Source: Anastatus disparis (taxonomy: Eukaryota > Arthropoda > Insecta > Hymenoptera > Eupelmidae). Taken from it: a stretch of DNA of 64,000 bases. The stretch is from positions 803,001 through 867,000 of the forward strand of contig JAFFSR010000032.1 in the NCBI GenBank assembly GCA_017163975.1, given 5' to 3'. The position numbers were made by a program, and so were the translations under genes. The notes under the pieces are model-generated. The model saw only the letters and a list, made by a program, of their open reading frames with translations. It had not been told where the DNA came from and did not search any database. This document shows, in pieces, positions 10,118-20,970 of the stretch. The first letter of the stretch is position 1. Every line of letters starts with the position of its first letter.

Positions 10118-10465
10118 TTAATGTCCGTCGTCAGTCTGTTTGTTTTTGTTTTTATTGGATCTTTTTCTTTTAGTCTGTTTGTCGTCAGAATATGGTATAT
10201 GCGATATTTTTAGTCGATTTGTATGTACAATTTTTGTCTTTTTATTGATTTGTATGCGTGCGTTAGTCTTGTTTAAAATTTCAATAATTTTATATGGTCC
10301 GGCGTAATGATTCCCAAACTTTCTGGGTTTTGATCCGCTTTGTAAAAACACGTAGTCTCCAGCCTTGAAGTTTCGTGGGTTTATGTGTCGATCGTAATAT
10401 TTTTTATTTTTCAGTTTGGAATCCATCAGGTTATCGTATGCGAGGTTCCTGATGCCGTTTAATCA
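10118..10465 (-). pseudogene. pol: Integrase C-terminal fragment (GPY/F domain)
   Basis: The 102-residue reading frame from 10426 shows KKYYDRHINPRNFKAGDYVF, then GPYKIIEI and IVHTNRLKI. This is the order of the GPY/F domain that closes gypsy-type integrases: a YYD helix, F..GD.V strand, GPY..I turn and a final NRLK. Frame-compatible sequence extends upstream to a stop at about 10465, where the family similarity ends, so catalytic integrase is missing. It lies 28 bp upstream of env, the usual pol-env order. It is non-functional alone. Confidence 0.8.
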
Positions 10466-10639
10466 ATTACATACATGTTAGTTTTGTTCCTATATTTAAT
10501 TTTTCTAGTCAGTGAAAACTGATTTTTTTTATAAAAGTACAGTTGAGCGAGGGCAGTTCGCTTTATTTGGATAACCTAATGTTTCCAACTTTAAACCACA
10601 ATATGGATAATGCCGCGAAAAGTATCCTCTATTGAAAAG
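10466..10639. other. Unassigned sequence between elements
   Basis: No coding signal. It forms the junction between the truncated env element and the TGACGTCA array. Confidence 0.5.
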
Positions 10640-11400
10640 AATGACGTCTTTTTATTACGTCATTGAATGACGTCATTTGGCATGTCAGGAATTGGGACGG
10701 AAAATGACGTCATTTCTGTAATACTAATGACGTCATTTTTCGCTTTCTCACCCACGCTGTCTCTTATGTAATTTATATGACGTCATTTTTCGTTGTATAT
10801 TTTGGCATACTGAATGACGTCATTTCACTACGTTATTTTCTGCCCCCATTCTCGCCATACAGAATGACATCATTCAATTACATCAATTATTTAATAGAAA
10901 ATGACGTCATTGTTGTTACAAAAATGACGCCATTTTCAATTTCCCATTCCTGACGCGCTGAATGACATCATATGATTGCGTAATTTATGTAAAGAAAATG
11001 ACGTCATTTTTTGTTTCAATTAAACATACTAAACGACTCCATTTTTCGTACTGATCCCTTATGTATTGAATGACGTCATTTAATAACGCCTTTTAATGTG
11101 TCAGGTAATGTATTGGAAAAATGAAATCATTGTAATTTATAAATGACGTAATTAAAGGACGTAGTTCTTCATAGCATTCAGCATGGCAGGATCGAGGGCT
11201 GACAATAAAGTCATCAAATAACGTCATTTAGTAAGAAAAAAAAAACTGAAAAATTACGTCATTTTTAGTACATAAAAGACGCAATAAATTGACGTTATTC
11301 AGAGCAGCAGAAGTGAAAAAACGGAAAATGACGTCATTAGTATTACAAAAATGACGTTATTTTCAGTCCCAATTCCTGACACACCAAATGACGTCCTTAT
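10640..11400. repeat. Array of TGACGTCA (ATF/CREB-type) palindromes
   Basis: Exact TGACGTCA occurs at 10668, 10705, 10728, 10778, 10815, 10902, 10999, 11071 and 11329. About ten one-base variants lie between them (TGACATCA, TGACGTAA, AACGTCAT). Most sit in an extended AATGACGTCATT palindrome. Spacing is irregular (23-100 bp), and TTGGCAT, CTGACACAC and ATTCCTGAC segments also recur, suggesting a decayed tandem repeat. It lies just upstream of the gypsy gag remnants and may be that element's LTR or leader. Confidence 0.85.
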
Positions 11401-11644
11401 TTTTAATAAGGTTAGCCCATTAGAAAATAATTTTAAAAATTTTGTAATTGCGGGACGGAGCAGTACGCCGAAAAAGAATGAAAAAGAAAATGAACGTGAC
11501 GCGTACAAAATACAAGTAGATATGAATAGAATACTCGAGTCTCCTAACGTTAGTAATCAAGATATTTTACAAGAAATGAATGAAGCTCAAAGAATAGGCA
11601 AAAATTATAGAAACGTAATAAGCAAAATGAAAAAAAAGCTATGA
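11399..11644 (+). pseudogene. Possible gag N-terminal fragment
   Basis: An open frame of about 80 codons, rich in Lys, Asn and Glu (ENERDAYKIQVDMNRILESP), ends at 11644. It precedes the clear gag remnant on the same strand, in the position expected for the N-terminus of gag. I do not recognise the sequence itself. The start codon that extends it upstream (11351) lies inside the TGACGTCA array and is probably not genuine. Confidence 0.35.
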
Positions 11645-11846
11645 ATCGAATTTAGCTGTTCTAATGAAAAAAATAGATTTGTTATAATTAAAATGTTATA
11701 ACCAAAATGTGCGAAATCATGAGATAATCTCGGCATACGTGGCTAATAGTGATTTTAATAACGCGCAGCGGTTAAAGGTAAACGAACAACCAAGTAACGT
11801 TAGATTGGGTGACTAACAAGGTAATGTTGTATTCCAAAATAATGCT

Positions 11847-12672
11847 ATGCGAGCTCGGCAGATAAACTTTCCCTTCTGGGAACACCACCCGGAAACTTGG
11901 TTCGACTTTTTCAAAACGCAAGCATGGTTACAAAATGTCACGGAAGAGAGCGTGGCTTTCGTGTTACTAATTAATAACTCAGACCAAGACGCAATTCGTG
12001 ATACATCAAATTTAGCAAAAACCTTAAAATCGAAAAAAAGATAAGATGGTCTAAAAAGTTATCTTAAGGACACGTATGAATAGTCACAGAAGGAATGGTT
12101 TAACAAATTTTTCAGGAAATGCCGGGCGCAAATGATTGACGTGACCGGGGGAAACCTTAAGAAAGAGATTATTTTAAAGGCGCGGGTATACAATCTCCCA
12201 CCGCGAATAAAATTACACCTTGTTGGAGGAATTAACCTAAATAACAAAGATACCGTGGTAAGAAGCACCGATGAAATATATAAAAATATATGCAAGGAGA
12301 ACGCCGATAACACTGTTACCATTAATGCTATTAATCATGGTACGGTAAATGGGCAGGAGTCGGTTAAGCTAACTGCAGAAATTGACGCACACATCGAGGC
12401 TATTGTAAAGAAGACGATTGCTAAAGTAGAAAATAGCTACCATTAACGCTTTCAATCACGGTACGGTAAATGGGCAGAACTCAGTTATGACAATTGCAGA
12501 TATCGACACACACATGAAGGCTATTGTAAAGAAGACGATTGGTAAAGTAGAAAACGGAGCGAACGCGTATAGAAACGATAGAAGATCGCAGTATGATAAT
12601 CACAAGCATAATAAAGTAAAGCAGTATTATAGATATAGCAGTATTGTAGATACCATACGCAGTACAGCATAG
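11847..12672 (+). pseudogene. gag: Gypsy-type gag remnant
   Basis: PFWEHHPETWFDFFKTQAWL at the start matches the conserved opening of gag in many insect gypsy elements (an F-P-P-F-W..P..WF pattern beginning the capsid-like domain). Further pieces at 12132-12446 and 12487-12672 are in shifted frames. A tandem duplication (12318-12562) repeats the segment ending in AIVKKTI, so the product is broken and partly doubled. No intact CCHC zinc knuckle is visible. The protein would have formed the retroelement particle shell; this copy cannot. Confidence 0.7.
12318..12562 (+). repeat. 122-bp tandem duplication within gag
   Basis: ACCATTAATGCTATTAATCA (12318) is repeated as ACCATTAACGCTTTCAATCA (12440). 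Both copies contain GGTACGGTAAATGGGCAG and GCTATTGTAAAGAAGACGAT. The copies differ at scattered sites, so the duplication is not recent. Confidence 0.85.
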
Positions 12673-12929
12673 ACGCGTATAGGTGTGAACAACCATGCGA
12701 TTGGATTGATTTCAGTAAAAGGCATGATCCACCCAAACAAAAAGAAGAGTGACAGAAATCAAAATCGTCTGCTCGAGGCATAAAATAAGTAATAGTGTCA
12801 AAAACGATAATCGACAAACATTTAATAACAGAAGTCGCAATAAAGAGAAAGTATATTTAAACTACCAATCCGGTGAGTAGAGAGGTTGACCTCGTCGGAC
12901 CCAGAGAGCATACGCCTCCACGTTACTGA

Positions 12930-13462
12930 CCTAGCTTTCTACTGACGACGCATATCTGGTAGATACGGGTGCGGAAGTATCTTTGGTTCTAAAAAGTGAA
13001 AATAGTAAGAGAAAGGCAACGCACGTTAAATTATACGCCGCAAATAATACGTAAATCGACACATATGATGTTGTATATAGAGAGTTAGACTTCGGGTTAA
13101 AAAAAAAAGATCAAATGAACATTCATCGTTGCAGATGTACCATATGCGATTTTAGGCGGCGACGTCATCAAACACTACCACTTGCTTCCAGATCTAACTC
13201 GACGGAAGCTGGTGGACGCAAAGACTGTTGAGTCATTCGCAGACACTGTTAAAAAAATTTCATACGTGCTGGTGTCGTTTGTTAGCCCGGAGAATAAATT
13301 CACCGGTATTATGAAAAAATTCCTATCGGTCATGGGACTTGACGAGCCTAAGACGAAAAAAAAAATTGATGTGTATCACCATATTGGAACTACAGAACCG
13401 CCAGTAGCTCAAAAGCCAAGACGGTTGACACCTTATAGACAGCAAGCAGCTAAAAAGGAATA
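12930..13462 (+). pseudogene. pol: Retropepsin and start of reverse transcriptase, gypsy type
   Basis: Around 12956 the plus strand encodes YLVDTGAEVSLVL, with the aspartic protease active-site triad D-T-G (codons at 12962-12970). Stops flank it. An open frame at 13182-13462 carries the linker and the lead-in to reverse transcriptase, with HHIGTTEPPVAQKPRRLTPY followed by RQQAAKKE; this is the classic segment before RT motif 1 in gypsy elements. The frame is cut a few bases later by the MITE at 13475-14117. Protease matures the polyprotein in active elements; here it is a relic. Confidence 0.8.
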
Positions 13463-13474
13463 AGAGGGGTGGTG

Positions 13475-14117
13475 TAAGGGTGAAATCAGATGGAGCGGAA
13501 AATAGACGACGGAACGTCACAAAACATTCATTCCGTAGCCTTGTTTTCCGTCAAATTTTTTCCCTATGTTCACATGGCGCGGAATGTAGCTGAAAAATTG
13601 TTAAAAATAGCATACAAATGTATCCACGAATTTTAAATTAACAACAAAAATGTTAAAAAAGTTGGAAATAATCACCTATTGTTATTGTAATGAGATTCTT
13701 TTTTTATAAAAATAAAATATAGTTTGTTATTATAACCAAATATTTCAATTAACATCATTATTTTTCAATTATAAAATTGCTAATCAACGTCACAGAACTT
13801 CTATTCCGCTCCATGTGAATATAGGGAAACAAATTTGACGGGATAATAGAAGCGTCACAGACTTTTTGAAATTGTTTAAACAAATAGTTAACCAAAATAG
13901 AATTTAAAAGTTTGATTGAAATTAAAAGTACAGCTATGGAAAGCAAATTAAAAATATTACGTGAGGTTATTGAAGCACTAATAATTTTTTTAAACAAAAT
14001 AAAAATTGATGTCGTCTATTACGTCGTCTTTACTCCGTTGGCGGAATACAAAGATGCGGAATTGAGGTTCTGTGACGTTCCGTCGCCTATTTTGCGCTCC
14101 ATCTGATTTCACCCTAA
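13475..14117. mobile_element. TAA-flanked MITE, PIF/Harbinger-like
   Basis: Inverted ends GGGTGAAATCAGATGGAGCG (13478) and CGCTCCATCTGATTTCACCC (ending 14114) extend imperfectly (AAAATAG, then GACGGAACGTCACA against TGTGACGTTCCGTC). They are flanked by TAA on both sides. A 3-bp TAA/TTA duplication is typical of PIF/Harbinger. It interrupts the gypsy reverse transcriptase. Short ORFs inside are not convincing. Confidence 0.8.
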
Positions 14118-15330
14118 GGAAAGCATATGTCATTTTTCGAAAAGCTGTTAGGCTACATTTATCCATATAGTTCCAAAGAAAAATGGTAAGTGGAGGATAT
14201 GTGGTGATTATAGAAGATTAAATACAGTCACAGTACCGGATAAATATTATATTCCCAACCCCCACGATTTTGCGTCAAATTTAGAAGATAAAATTTTTTT
14301 TCGCGCTTGATCTAGAAAGAGCCTCTTTACAAATCCCGATTTTTCCAGAGGATGTACCAAAAACAGTAGTTACAATACCGTTCGGACTTAAAGAGTTCCT
14401 AGTGATGACGTTTGGATTTAGCAATGCTACTCGAACATTCCAGCGATACATAATCTAGGCAATGGGCGACCTGGAATTTGTGTTCGCTTTCGTAGATGAT
14501 ATCTTGGTTGCATCTTCATCAGAGGAGCACCAAGAATACCTGAAGATTGTCCTAAAAAGGTTGGAAAAATTCCACCTTAAATTGAACGTTGAAAAGTGTC
14601 AATTTGGTGTTGAGGAACTAACCTTCTTAGACCACTTAATCGACAAAAATGGGTTCAAACCAGACCCATCTAAGGTAGAAGCTATTATATATATATATAT
14701 TCAAGCCTTTAAGAAGCCCAAGACCAAGGATGATATGAGACGGTTCTTGGTAATGGTAAACTTTTATATGAAAAGCTTGCCAAAAGCCAATGAAGTCCAA
14801 AGACATTCAGTCATTATGATTAAAGACATAAAGAAAAAGGATAAGCGTCCTGTAAAATGCACCGAAGATGCGGAAAAAGCCTTCAAGGCTATTAAAGAAG
14901 AATTAGCTAATATAGCGTACCTCGCTTTTCCGTCTAAAAGTGCAGAAATTAGGTTAGTAACTGATGCGTCAAACTTTGCGATGAGCGCAAAGTTAGAACA
15001 GAAAGTAGGCGATTTATGGAAATCATTGGCGTTTATATCTAAAAGATTCACCTCCAAACAATCGAGATATAGCACGTACGATCGCGAATTGATGAACATT
15101 CATGAAGCTATTAGGTATTTGAACTACTACTTGGAATGAAGAAAATTCAAAGTTTATACTGATCACAAACTGTTGATTCATGCATTAAACAAAGGTTTGG
15201 ATAGTTGTAGAGCATTGCAAGCGAGAAAGCTAGCTTATATTGCAGAAATCAACTGAAAAATCTGCGTACCAGGAGAAAGTAACGTAGTAGTAGATACCTT
15301 ATCATGGGTTGACGACTTCCGATTTTCGAC
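14118..15330 (+). pseudogene. pol: Gypsy reverse transcriptase and RNase H remnant
   Basis: Decayed RT motifs precede 14462 (TVTIPFGLKEFLVMTFGF-like text near 14370, with frameshifts and a stop before 14462). The open frame 14462-15139 then holds the catalytic FAFVDDILVASSS, with Phe in place of the usual Tyr of the YVDD box, and the thumb region KCQFGVEELTFLDHLIDKNG. RNase H begins at IRLVTDASNFAMSAKL, and RYSTYDRELMNIHEAIRYL follows. An AT dinucleotide run at 14686-14700 has expanded within the coding sequence. RNase H continues past a stop to about 15310 (KVYTDHK, DTLS). The layout fits the gypsy order RT-RNase H-integrase. Confidence 0.85.
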
Positions 15331-15369
15331 AATATTCTCACTAGGTGAGATAGCTAAAAAAAACAGGTG

Positions 15370-15698
15370 GAAGATCAACAGCTGCAGGAGATCATAAATA
15401 ACCCGCAGTACCAATCAAAGTTAGTAAAATTACAATATGATGTGGGAAATACGGCATTTCATTGCGAAATCGCACAGGATGTGCTCAGGCTATATGTAAC
15501 ACAGGCACTGAGAGCAGTCATTTTTTAACTCTTTCACAATAAAGCGCATCCATCTGCTTGATCAACGAGTAAGATGATTAGAAAGCAATGTTTGTGACCG
15601 AACATGACCAGACAAATAACACCTTGGTGCAGACCATGCATGAAATGCCAAAGATCCAAGGTTACTAGGGAAAACAAGTTTTCACCTATGAAATTTAA
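15370..15698 (+). pseudogene. pol: Integrase zinc-binding region remnant
   Basis: Decayed text ends with RQITPWCRPCMKCQRSKVTR (15610-15670), whose C..C pair is the second half of the HHCC zinc finger that opens gypsy integrases. Stops and a frameshift lie upstream. The hAT element enters immediately afterwards, and the catalytic core resumes at 19290. Confidence 0.7.
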
Positions 15699-16508
15699 TG
15701 TCTACCTATCCTGGAAAACCGGGAAAAATCAGGGAATTTTTTTTATCCTACAAAATCCTAGAAATATCAGGGAATTTAGTTATAAATCCTGGATTGTTGA
15801 TATACAAAATCCTGGATTGCGTGATAAACAGAAAAACACAGATAGATATTATAGGTAGCGTCTTTTTCTTTGCTACTCGCCCTATAAATTGAAAATATTT
15901 TTTACGCGATTATCACGTGAGAACTTACGTAAAAATTTTTAATGGGGTCATAGTAGTTTAACCCTTCGATGCATACAATTACTAAATGTACACACAAACA
16001 AAGAAACAAAGATATATCTATTATAAATACGATATTATAGAGATAGCCAATTTTTTTTCCTTGTCTCTATTGTTCATATTGTAATTTAATACGCATAATT
16101 ATTTAAGTGCCCGCACCCATTTATAAAAAAAAGGGATATAACATAAGAGGAAAAGTAAAAGAGAGAGCAAATTGTATATATATACTTTCCAAACGCACAT
16201 CTACTTTCGCGTATATATAAAAAAAGAATATAGAGAAAGAGAAAGAGTATACTAGTAACTCGTATAATATGTATGGAATACATATACTGCCTATAGTAAA
16301 CTGGAAGTAGAGTAGGAGCGGTATTTTTGTCAATCACAAGAAAAGACGATCGGTTATAATAGTTTACTGGCCACAAACAAATTCGCAGAATTTTTAGACT
16401 CCTGAGATTCGATGCTCTAAATCACAAATTATTTTAGTTACTTTTATCTGAATAATTGAATATATAAATAAAAATAAAAATTAATAAAATTATTTAATTT
16501 ACAGATCC

Positions 16509-17243
16509 ATGAATAAAATGAGTTCTAAGAATAAGGGAAATAAATTGCAATGCCATTTTAGAAACGAGTGCGTACTCGATTTTACTTGGGTAGAATCGGT
16601 TCTAACAGATTCTAAAAGAGCGAGATGCAAGTTATGTAATAGCACATTCAGCTTGAGTAATATGGGAAAACAAGCATTCATCAGTTATTCTAAGTCAAAT
16701 AAACACCAGAAATCTGTTAAAATCAGATCATCTACAATTCTTATTACAAATAATTTGCAAGATTCATTGCTTGTCGTGCAGAAAAAAAACACTCAATATG
16801 TTCATGATCCGTGTTCTATACAACAAGATATTGTAGTGGAGAATAAAGTGCAGCATTTACCTCAGAATACCTATAGCAATATAGTTACTAATAAACAATG
16901 CTGTTCAAAAGAAGTTGCAATAACAAATTTTCTTATCAAAGAAGAAATTTTGCGAGCTGAAATTTTATGGGTAATGTATAATATTTCTCGTCATCACTCA
17001 CTGCGTGACATTGAATATAGTGTACCCATTTTAATAAAAATGTTTCCTGACAGTGACATTGCGAAAAAGTTAAAAATAAGCAAATCAAAAGCATCTTGCA
17101 TGATTACGTATGGCTTAAAAAACTATTTTCAAAACGAATTATTAAGTCTTATAGATTCTTGTAATATGATAGTTGTAGGTTTTGATGAAAGCATGAACAG
17201 CGTCAATAAAATGCAGCAAATGAACATTCTTATTAGATTTTGA
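16509..17243 (+). pseudogene. hAT transposase N-terminal part with BED finger
   Basis: A 244-codon open frame. Residues about 38-68 form a BED-type zinc finger: RARCKLCNSTFSLSNMGK, followed by SKSNKHQKS, giving the C-x2-C..H-x(n)-H ligands used for DNA binding. Beyond it, residues 150-240 (HHSLRDIEYSVPILIKMFPD, then VVGFDESMN) match the region before the catalytic domain; FDES should carry the first catalytic Asp. The frame ends in a stop at 17243, and the remainder is in other frames downstream. Inactive. Confidence 0.75.
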
Positions 17244-18347
17244 AATAATAAAAAAAATGAAGTGTCTACTCGCTACTTTACTTCAGCTTTTTTAGGTCGT
17301 ACTAGAGCATCTGATTTATTAAAAACTTTCGATGATAACTTACCCCAAAAAATGTTTTAAAAAATCATTCAAATTTCAATGGACGGACCCAACGTGAATT
17401 TAAAATTTTTAAAAGATTTGCAAATAAAATTCTCGCAAAATAATCCAGACAAAACGTTAATTAACATTGGTTCTTGTGGTTTGCATGTACTTCACAATGC
17501 ATTTAAAACAGGTATCCAAGGAGTAAAATGGGAAATAGCATTTTTAAGAGCACTCTTTAATTTGTTCAATCATTCACCTTCGCGTAGAGCTAAATATTCA
17601 AATATTACAAATTCCTATAAATTTTCTAAAAATTTTTGTGGCATTCGCTGGTTAGGAAATATTCCGGTCACTGAAAGAGCTCTACAAATTCTATCTCATG
17701 TTAAAAATTAAGTTAACAGAATGGTAAAAGATAGAACTGAGCCCCCATCTATTATATTTAGATATTCTTAAACGAATTGTAATACCTGATGTTTTAAAAA
17801 AATATGAAAAAAATATTTTGAATATAGATCTTAATGATAATAATAATTTGTTGGAAGCAGACAAAGTTAAACTAACAATAGCTGTTAAAGTTGTCTTAAA
17901 AAATAAAAAAGGTCTCTAATGTTGATAAGCTTCAATTTAAAAATGAATGTCGTACTATTATGAAATTATTCTTCATGAAAATTGCTCAAAAGTCGCCCTT
18001 AAAATTTTCTATTGTAAAGAGAGTTTCTTGTCTTGATCCCTTAACTGGTGTCGGAACGAATAAAACTGGAAATTATATTTCTATAGTGCTAAAAAGATTT
18101 GTTAATAATGATATAATGAGTGCAACTATTGCTGATAGAGTTGAGAAAGAATATAATGAAATAATATAGTTTGAAAGTATTCAAGAAAAATGTAAAGCTT
18201 ATAAAAGAAATAAATGTAGGTTAGACCATTTTTGGATGAGCATTTCAAAATGTCTTGGAACAGAAAATTATGTAAACTTTTTTAGTTTCATAAAAATAGT
18301 ATTGATAATTTCCCATGGAAATTCAGCGTTAGAACACAGTTTCTCGA
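17244..18347 (+). pseudogene. hAT transposase central and dimerisation region
   Basis: Two open blocks remain. One at 17379-17711 carries SMDGPNVNLKFLKDL-like and LINIGSCGLHVLHNAFKTG text, corresponding to the second catalytic Asp region and a conserved C..H motif. The second, at 17960-18169, is followed by out-of-frame text. Near 18315 ISHGNSALEHSFSI is the start of the hAT C-terminal dimerisation helix. Frameshifts at about 17250, 17712 and 18170 separate the blocks. Confidence 0.7.
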
Positions 18348-18734
18348 TTAAGAGGAGGTCGAGTATATCTGTCCTTTGCTAATCAAAGAATTGATTTTAT
18401 TACAAAAATTAATAATTTTAGCAAAAAATGAAGAGAAAGCCGCATTCCGTATAAAAAAAGCAATATTTTCTTTGATGAGAAGGAATTAATTTTATCGTTT
18501 CGTTTCCAAGAAAACCTTAAAAAACTTAAAACACAGAGGTTAGGGTAACCAATTTGGTTTTTTAAGGTTTTCTTGAAATCGAAGCAATAAAAATAATTTT
18601 TTTTTATTAAAGAAAATTTTGCTATTCCTGATACGAGATGCGGCTTTCTCTTTATTTTTTGCTAAAGTTATTAGTTTTTGCTAAAAATTAATTATTTGAT
18701 TAGAAAAGGACAGAGATACGACACCTCCTCTTAA
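18348..18734. mobile_element. TTAA-flanked palindromic MITE in the hAT gene
   Basis: Inverted ends GAGGAGGTCGAGTATATCTG and CAGAGATACGACACCTCCTC are flanked by TTAA (18348-18351 and 18731-18734). Nearly the whole 379-bp element is one long hairpin. Removal of the element and one TTAA would restore continuity of the hAT dimerisation region, which proves insertion after hAT. Confidence 0.92.
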
Positions 18735-19060
18735 TAAAGAATGTTTGGTTGAAAATAAAAAAGAGCAATCATTGATTGCACAAAGAGTAATATGTGATGC
18801 GATAAACGCAATGGATGGGTCTTTGACCGACTATGTTATAGATAAAAAATTAATGCAGGAAGTTAGAATGTCAACAGTTATATATAAACAGGCTTTAGCT
18901 GAAGAAAAAGAAAAGAGTGAAAAAGAAGAAAATAAAAAAAGGCACAAGAAAGAAAAACTATTGAATTATTAGAACTTGAAGCAAAAAAAAAAAAGAAAAT
19001 TTTAGATGATGCGCAAAAAGAGACACTTCAATTAGAGAAGAAGATATTAGGTTTAAGATA
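18735..19060 (+). pseudogene. hAT transposase C-terminus
   Basis: The frame resumes with ECLVENKKEQSLIAQRVICD, typical of the very end of this hAT subfamily, followed by a Lys/Glu-rich coiled-coil-like tail (ALAEEKEKSEKEENKKRHKK). It is open to 18972, with a frameshift and further Lys/Glu text to about 19060. Confidence 0.75.
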
Positions 19061-19289
19061 GTCGTAAAATGTGTTCTTATATAACTTGTTTTTGTATTGC
19101 TAAGTTTTTAAAAATATTATCTATGTGTATACATAAACGTTTAAATTATTAATATGCTTAATAAAAAATTTTTTTTTAATGAAGTTTGTTCATTGAATGT
19201 TCCTAAAAATACCTGGAAAATCATTTAAATGAGTCTGGAAAACCTGGAAATATCAGGGATTTTTTTTCAGATGTTTGGTAGACACCCTG

Positions 19290-19880
19290 ATGAGCCTGAT
19301 GCGAGATTCGCCCACGTTCATGACTTGGTAGGTCTGTTGCCACTTAGCGATGATTACAAATATCTTGTGATCATGATAGATAGGTATACTAGGTGGACTG
19401 AGGCGATGCTCGTTTGTAACGCATCGGCTCCCACTGTCGCACGTGCTTTTTATGATATGTGGGTGTCACGCTTCGGTGCACTCGTTATCATAACAACGGA
19501 TCAAGGTAGATAGTTTGAGTCTGGCATATTTTCAGAATTGCTACAGCTCACAAGATGTAAAAGGGTATGTACTGCGGCATATCATCCAGTCGCTTACCGT
19601 ATCGTAGAACGGTGGTACCATGTTCTTAAGGCGGCATTTATGTGTCACATGGAGGACGTGAATGAACCAAAGCTCTCTCCACTGTTTTATTAGATTACAG
19701 GATGCGTTTAAGGAAGACACGGATGTCAGCCCAGCTGAGTTCTTATACGGAACTTCACTAGCTGTATCAGGAGATATGTGTGAATTCAGGGACACAGATA
19801 TAAAAGATCATACTACATTTTATCCGAATTTAAAGAGTATATAAAAGAGGTTAGGCCAGTGCCAGTAACGCACAATCATG
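19290..19880 (+). pseudogene. pol: Gypsy integrase catalytic core remnant
   Basis: Immediately right of the hAT element the frame reads DARFAHVHDLVGLLPLSDDY, then VIMIDRYTRWTEAMLV and FGALVIITTDQGR. These are the first (HDLVG) and second (TTDQG) catalytic Asp regions of the D,D-35-E integrase. A stop follows at 19513. Third-motif text (AYHPVA, then an ERWYH-like relic of the catalytic Glu region) lies near 19580-19620 in a broken frame, and the C-terminal linker runs to about 19890. Confidence 0.8.
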
Positions 19881-19899
19881 CCCTGAAAGCATTTGTCTT

Positions 19900-20226
19900 T
19901 ATTAGAAGGTTACGTATCTCTGTCCTTTTCTAATCGAATGATTAATTTTTAGCAAAAACTAATAACTTTAGCAAAAAATAAAGAGAAAGCCGCATTTCGT
20001 ATCAGGAAAAGCAACATTTTTTTTAATAACAAAAAATTTATTTTATTGCTCAGATTTCAAGAAAACCTTGAAAATCAAATTGTTTACCCTAAGCTCTGTG
20101 TTTTAAGTTTTTCAAAGATTGCTTGGAAACGAAGCAATAACATTAAATCTTTCTCATCACTGAAGATATTGCTTTTTTTGACACGAAATACAGCTTCCTC
20201 TTCATTTTTTGCTAAAATTATTGGAT
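19900..20226. mobile_element. Second, degraded copy of the 18348 MITE family
   Basis: GTATCTCTGTCCTTTTCTAA near the left edge, AAAGAGAAAGCCGCATT, CAAGAAAACCTT and the right-hand mirror sequence match the element at 18352-18730, but the termini and TTAA sites have decayed. It splits the gypsy integrase C-terminus. Confidence 0.75.
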
Positions 20227-20428
20227 AAAAGCAGTGAAGTCACCTCTTGTGCAACCGTATACAGGGCCGTATAAGGTTATCTCGAGATATGAGAATGGCT
20301 GTAATTACGTCATAAGAAAAGGTGATAAGCACGTTACAGTGAATATTGAAAGGCACAAACCAGCTTATTCCTTAGCAACCGAAATAGAAGATGAATATGA
20401 AGTAAGGAATAGTGATCAAAGTCAATAG
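20227..20428 (+). pseudogene. pol: Gypsy integrase C-terminal GPY/F fragment
   Basis: An open 64-codon frame with VQPYTGPYKVISRYENGCNY, then VNIERHKPAY. This is the GPY turn and the final conserved strand of gypsy integrases. The preceding pol text is interrupted by the MITE at 19900-20226. No env ORF follows, unlike the element at 5937-10465. Confidence 0.75.
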
Positions 20429-20629
20429 GTAGTAGTAATGAAACGCGAATAGTACACGGAAAAACTTTTGCACCTAAAATACGTTCAAATGTTGCATATA
20501 AATTCACATCTACTATTATTGAAATAATTTTAATATCATTCTTGAAAAAAGATTAAAATCAAATTGAGATGATGTTTCCCTCAGAAGAAATGAAATTGGA
20601 AACCAGTCATCTATGCATTCAATATATAC
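20429..20629. other. Unassigned, possible remnant of the gypsy 3' end
   Basis: AT-rich, no coding signal. This is where the gypsy 3' LTR should start, but I cannot delimit one. Confidence 0.4.
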
Positions 20630-20970
20630 TCAATATGTATGTTGACTACATTCGAGACAGTCGAACAGCCTTTGTATTCAGACTTGATCGGGATTTAGCT
20701 TCAACTCGAACGGAAAAAGTTAACAGTAGTGCGGACAACCGAGCGCGTGTTTTGAAAAGAGGTAGGGGAAAAAGAAAAAGAGGGAGTAACCAAAATACAT
20801 TCTTATTATGATGGTAAAATAGTAATTTTTAAAAAAATTAATAAATGTTACGATTTTAATATAATTTGTGAGTTTAAAACTATTAAAAAAGTATTTCAAC
20901 TCCAAATCTAATTATTTTAAACAACTAGGGGCAGATGAGCATGTATCATTTCATGTCGATGATATTTTGA

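Larger units (their letters stand above)
5937..10465 (-). mobile_element. 5'-truncated LTR retroelement with env
   Basis: Reading on the minus strand, the order is integrase C-terminal tail, envelope-type ORF, polypurine tract and a long LTR. Gag, protease, reverse transcriptase and most of integrase are absent; similarity stops near 10465, just upstream of the integrase tail. The LTR is inserted into the 255-bp satellite. The LTR terminus TGTAACGTC and the polypurine-tract region resemble those of the complete element at 51858-62234, so the two are related lineages. Confidence 0.8.
15699..19289 (+). mobile_element. hAT-type DNA transposon, decayed
   Basis: The left end TGTCTACC and right end GGTAGACACCCTG (reverse complement CAGGGTGTCTACC) are hAT-like termini. 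Next to both ends lie degenerate CCTGGAAAA..ATCAGGGAATTTT repeats, also typical. A BED-finger transposase in four broken blocks lies inside. The left terminal CAGGG is lost and no clean 8-bp duplication is visible, so the insertion is old. It splits the gypsy integrase gene. Confidence 0.8.
11400..20428 (+). mobile_element. Decayed gypsy-type LTR retroelement, multiply interrupted
   Basis: Gag, protease, reverse transcriptase, RNase H and integrase remnants follow in the canonical gypsy order on the plus strand, broken by stops and frameshifts. Insertions within it: a TAA-flanked MITE (13475-14117), a hAT element (15699-19289) and a palindromic MITE (19900-20226). No LTR pair was found; the TGACGTCA array on the left and 20429-20629 on the right are the places where they should be. 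No env follows integrase. Confidence 0.85.
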
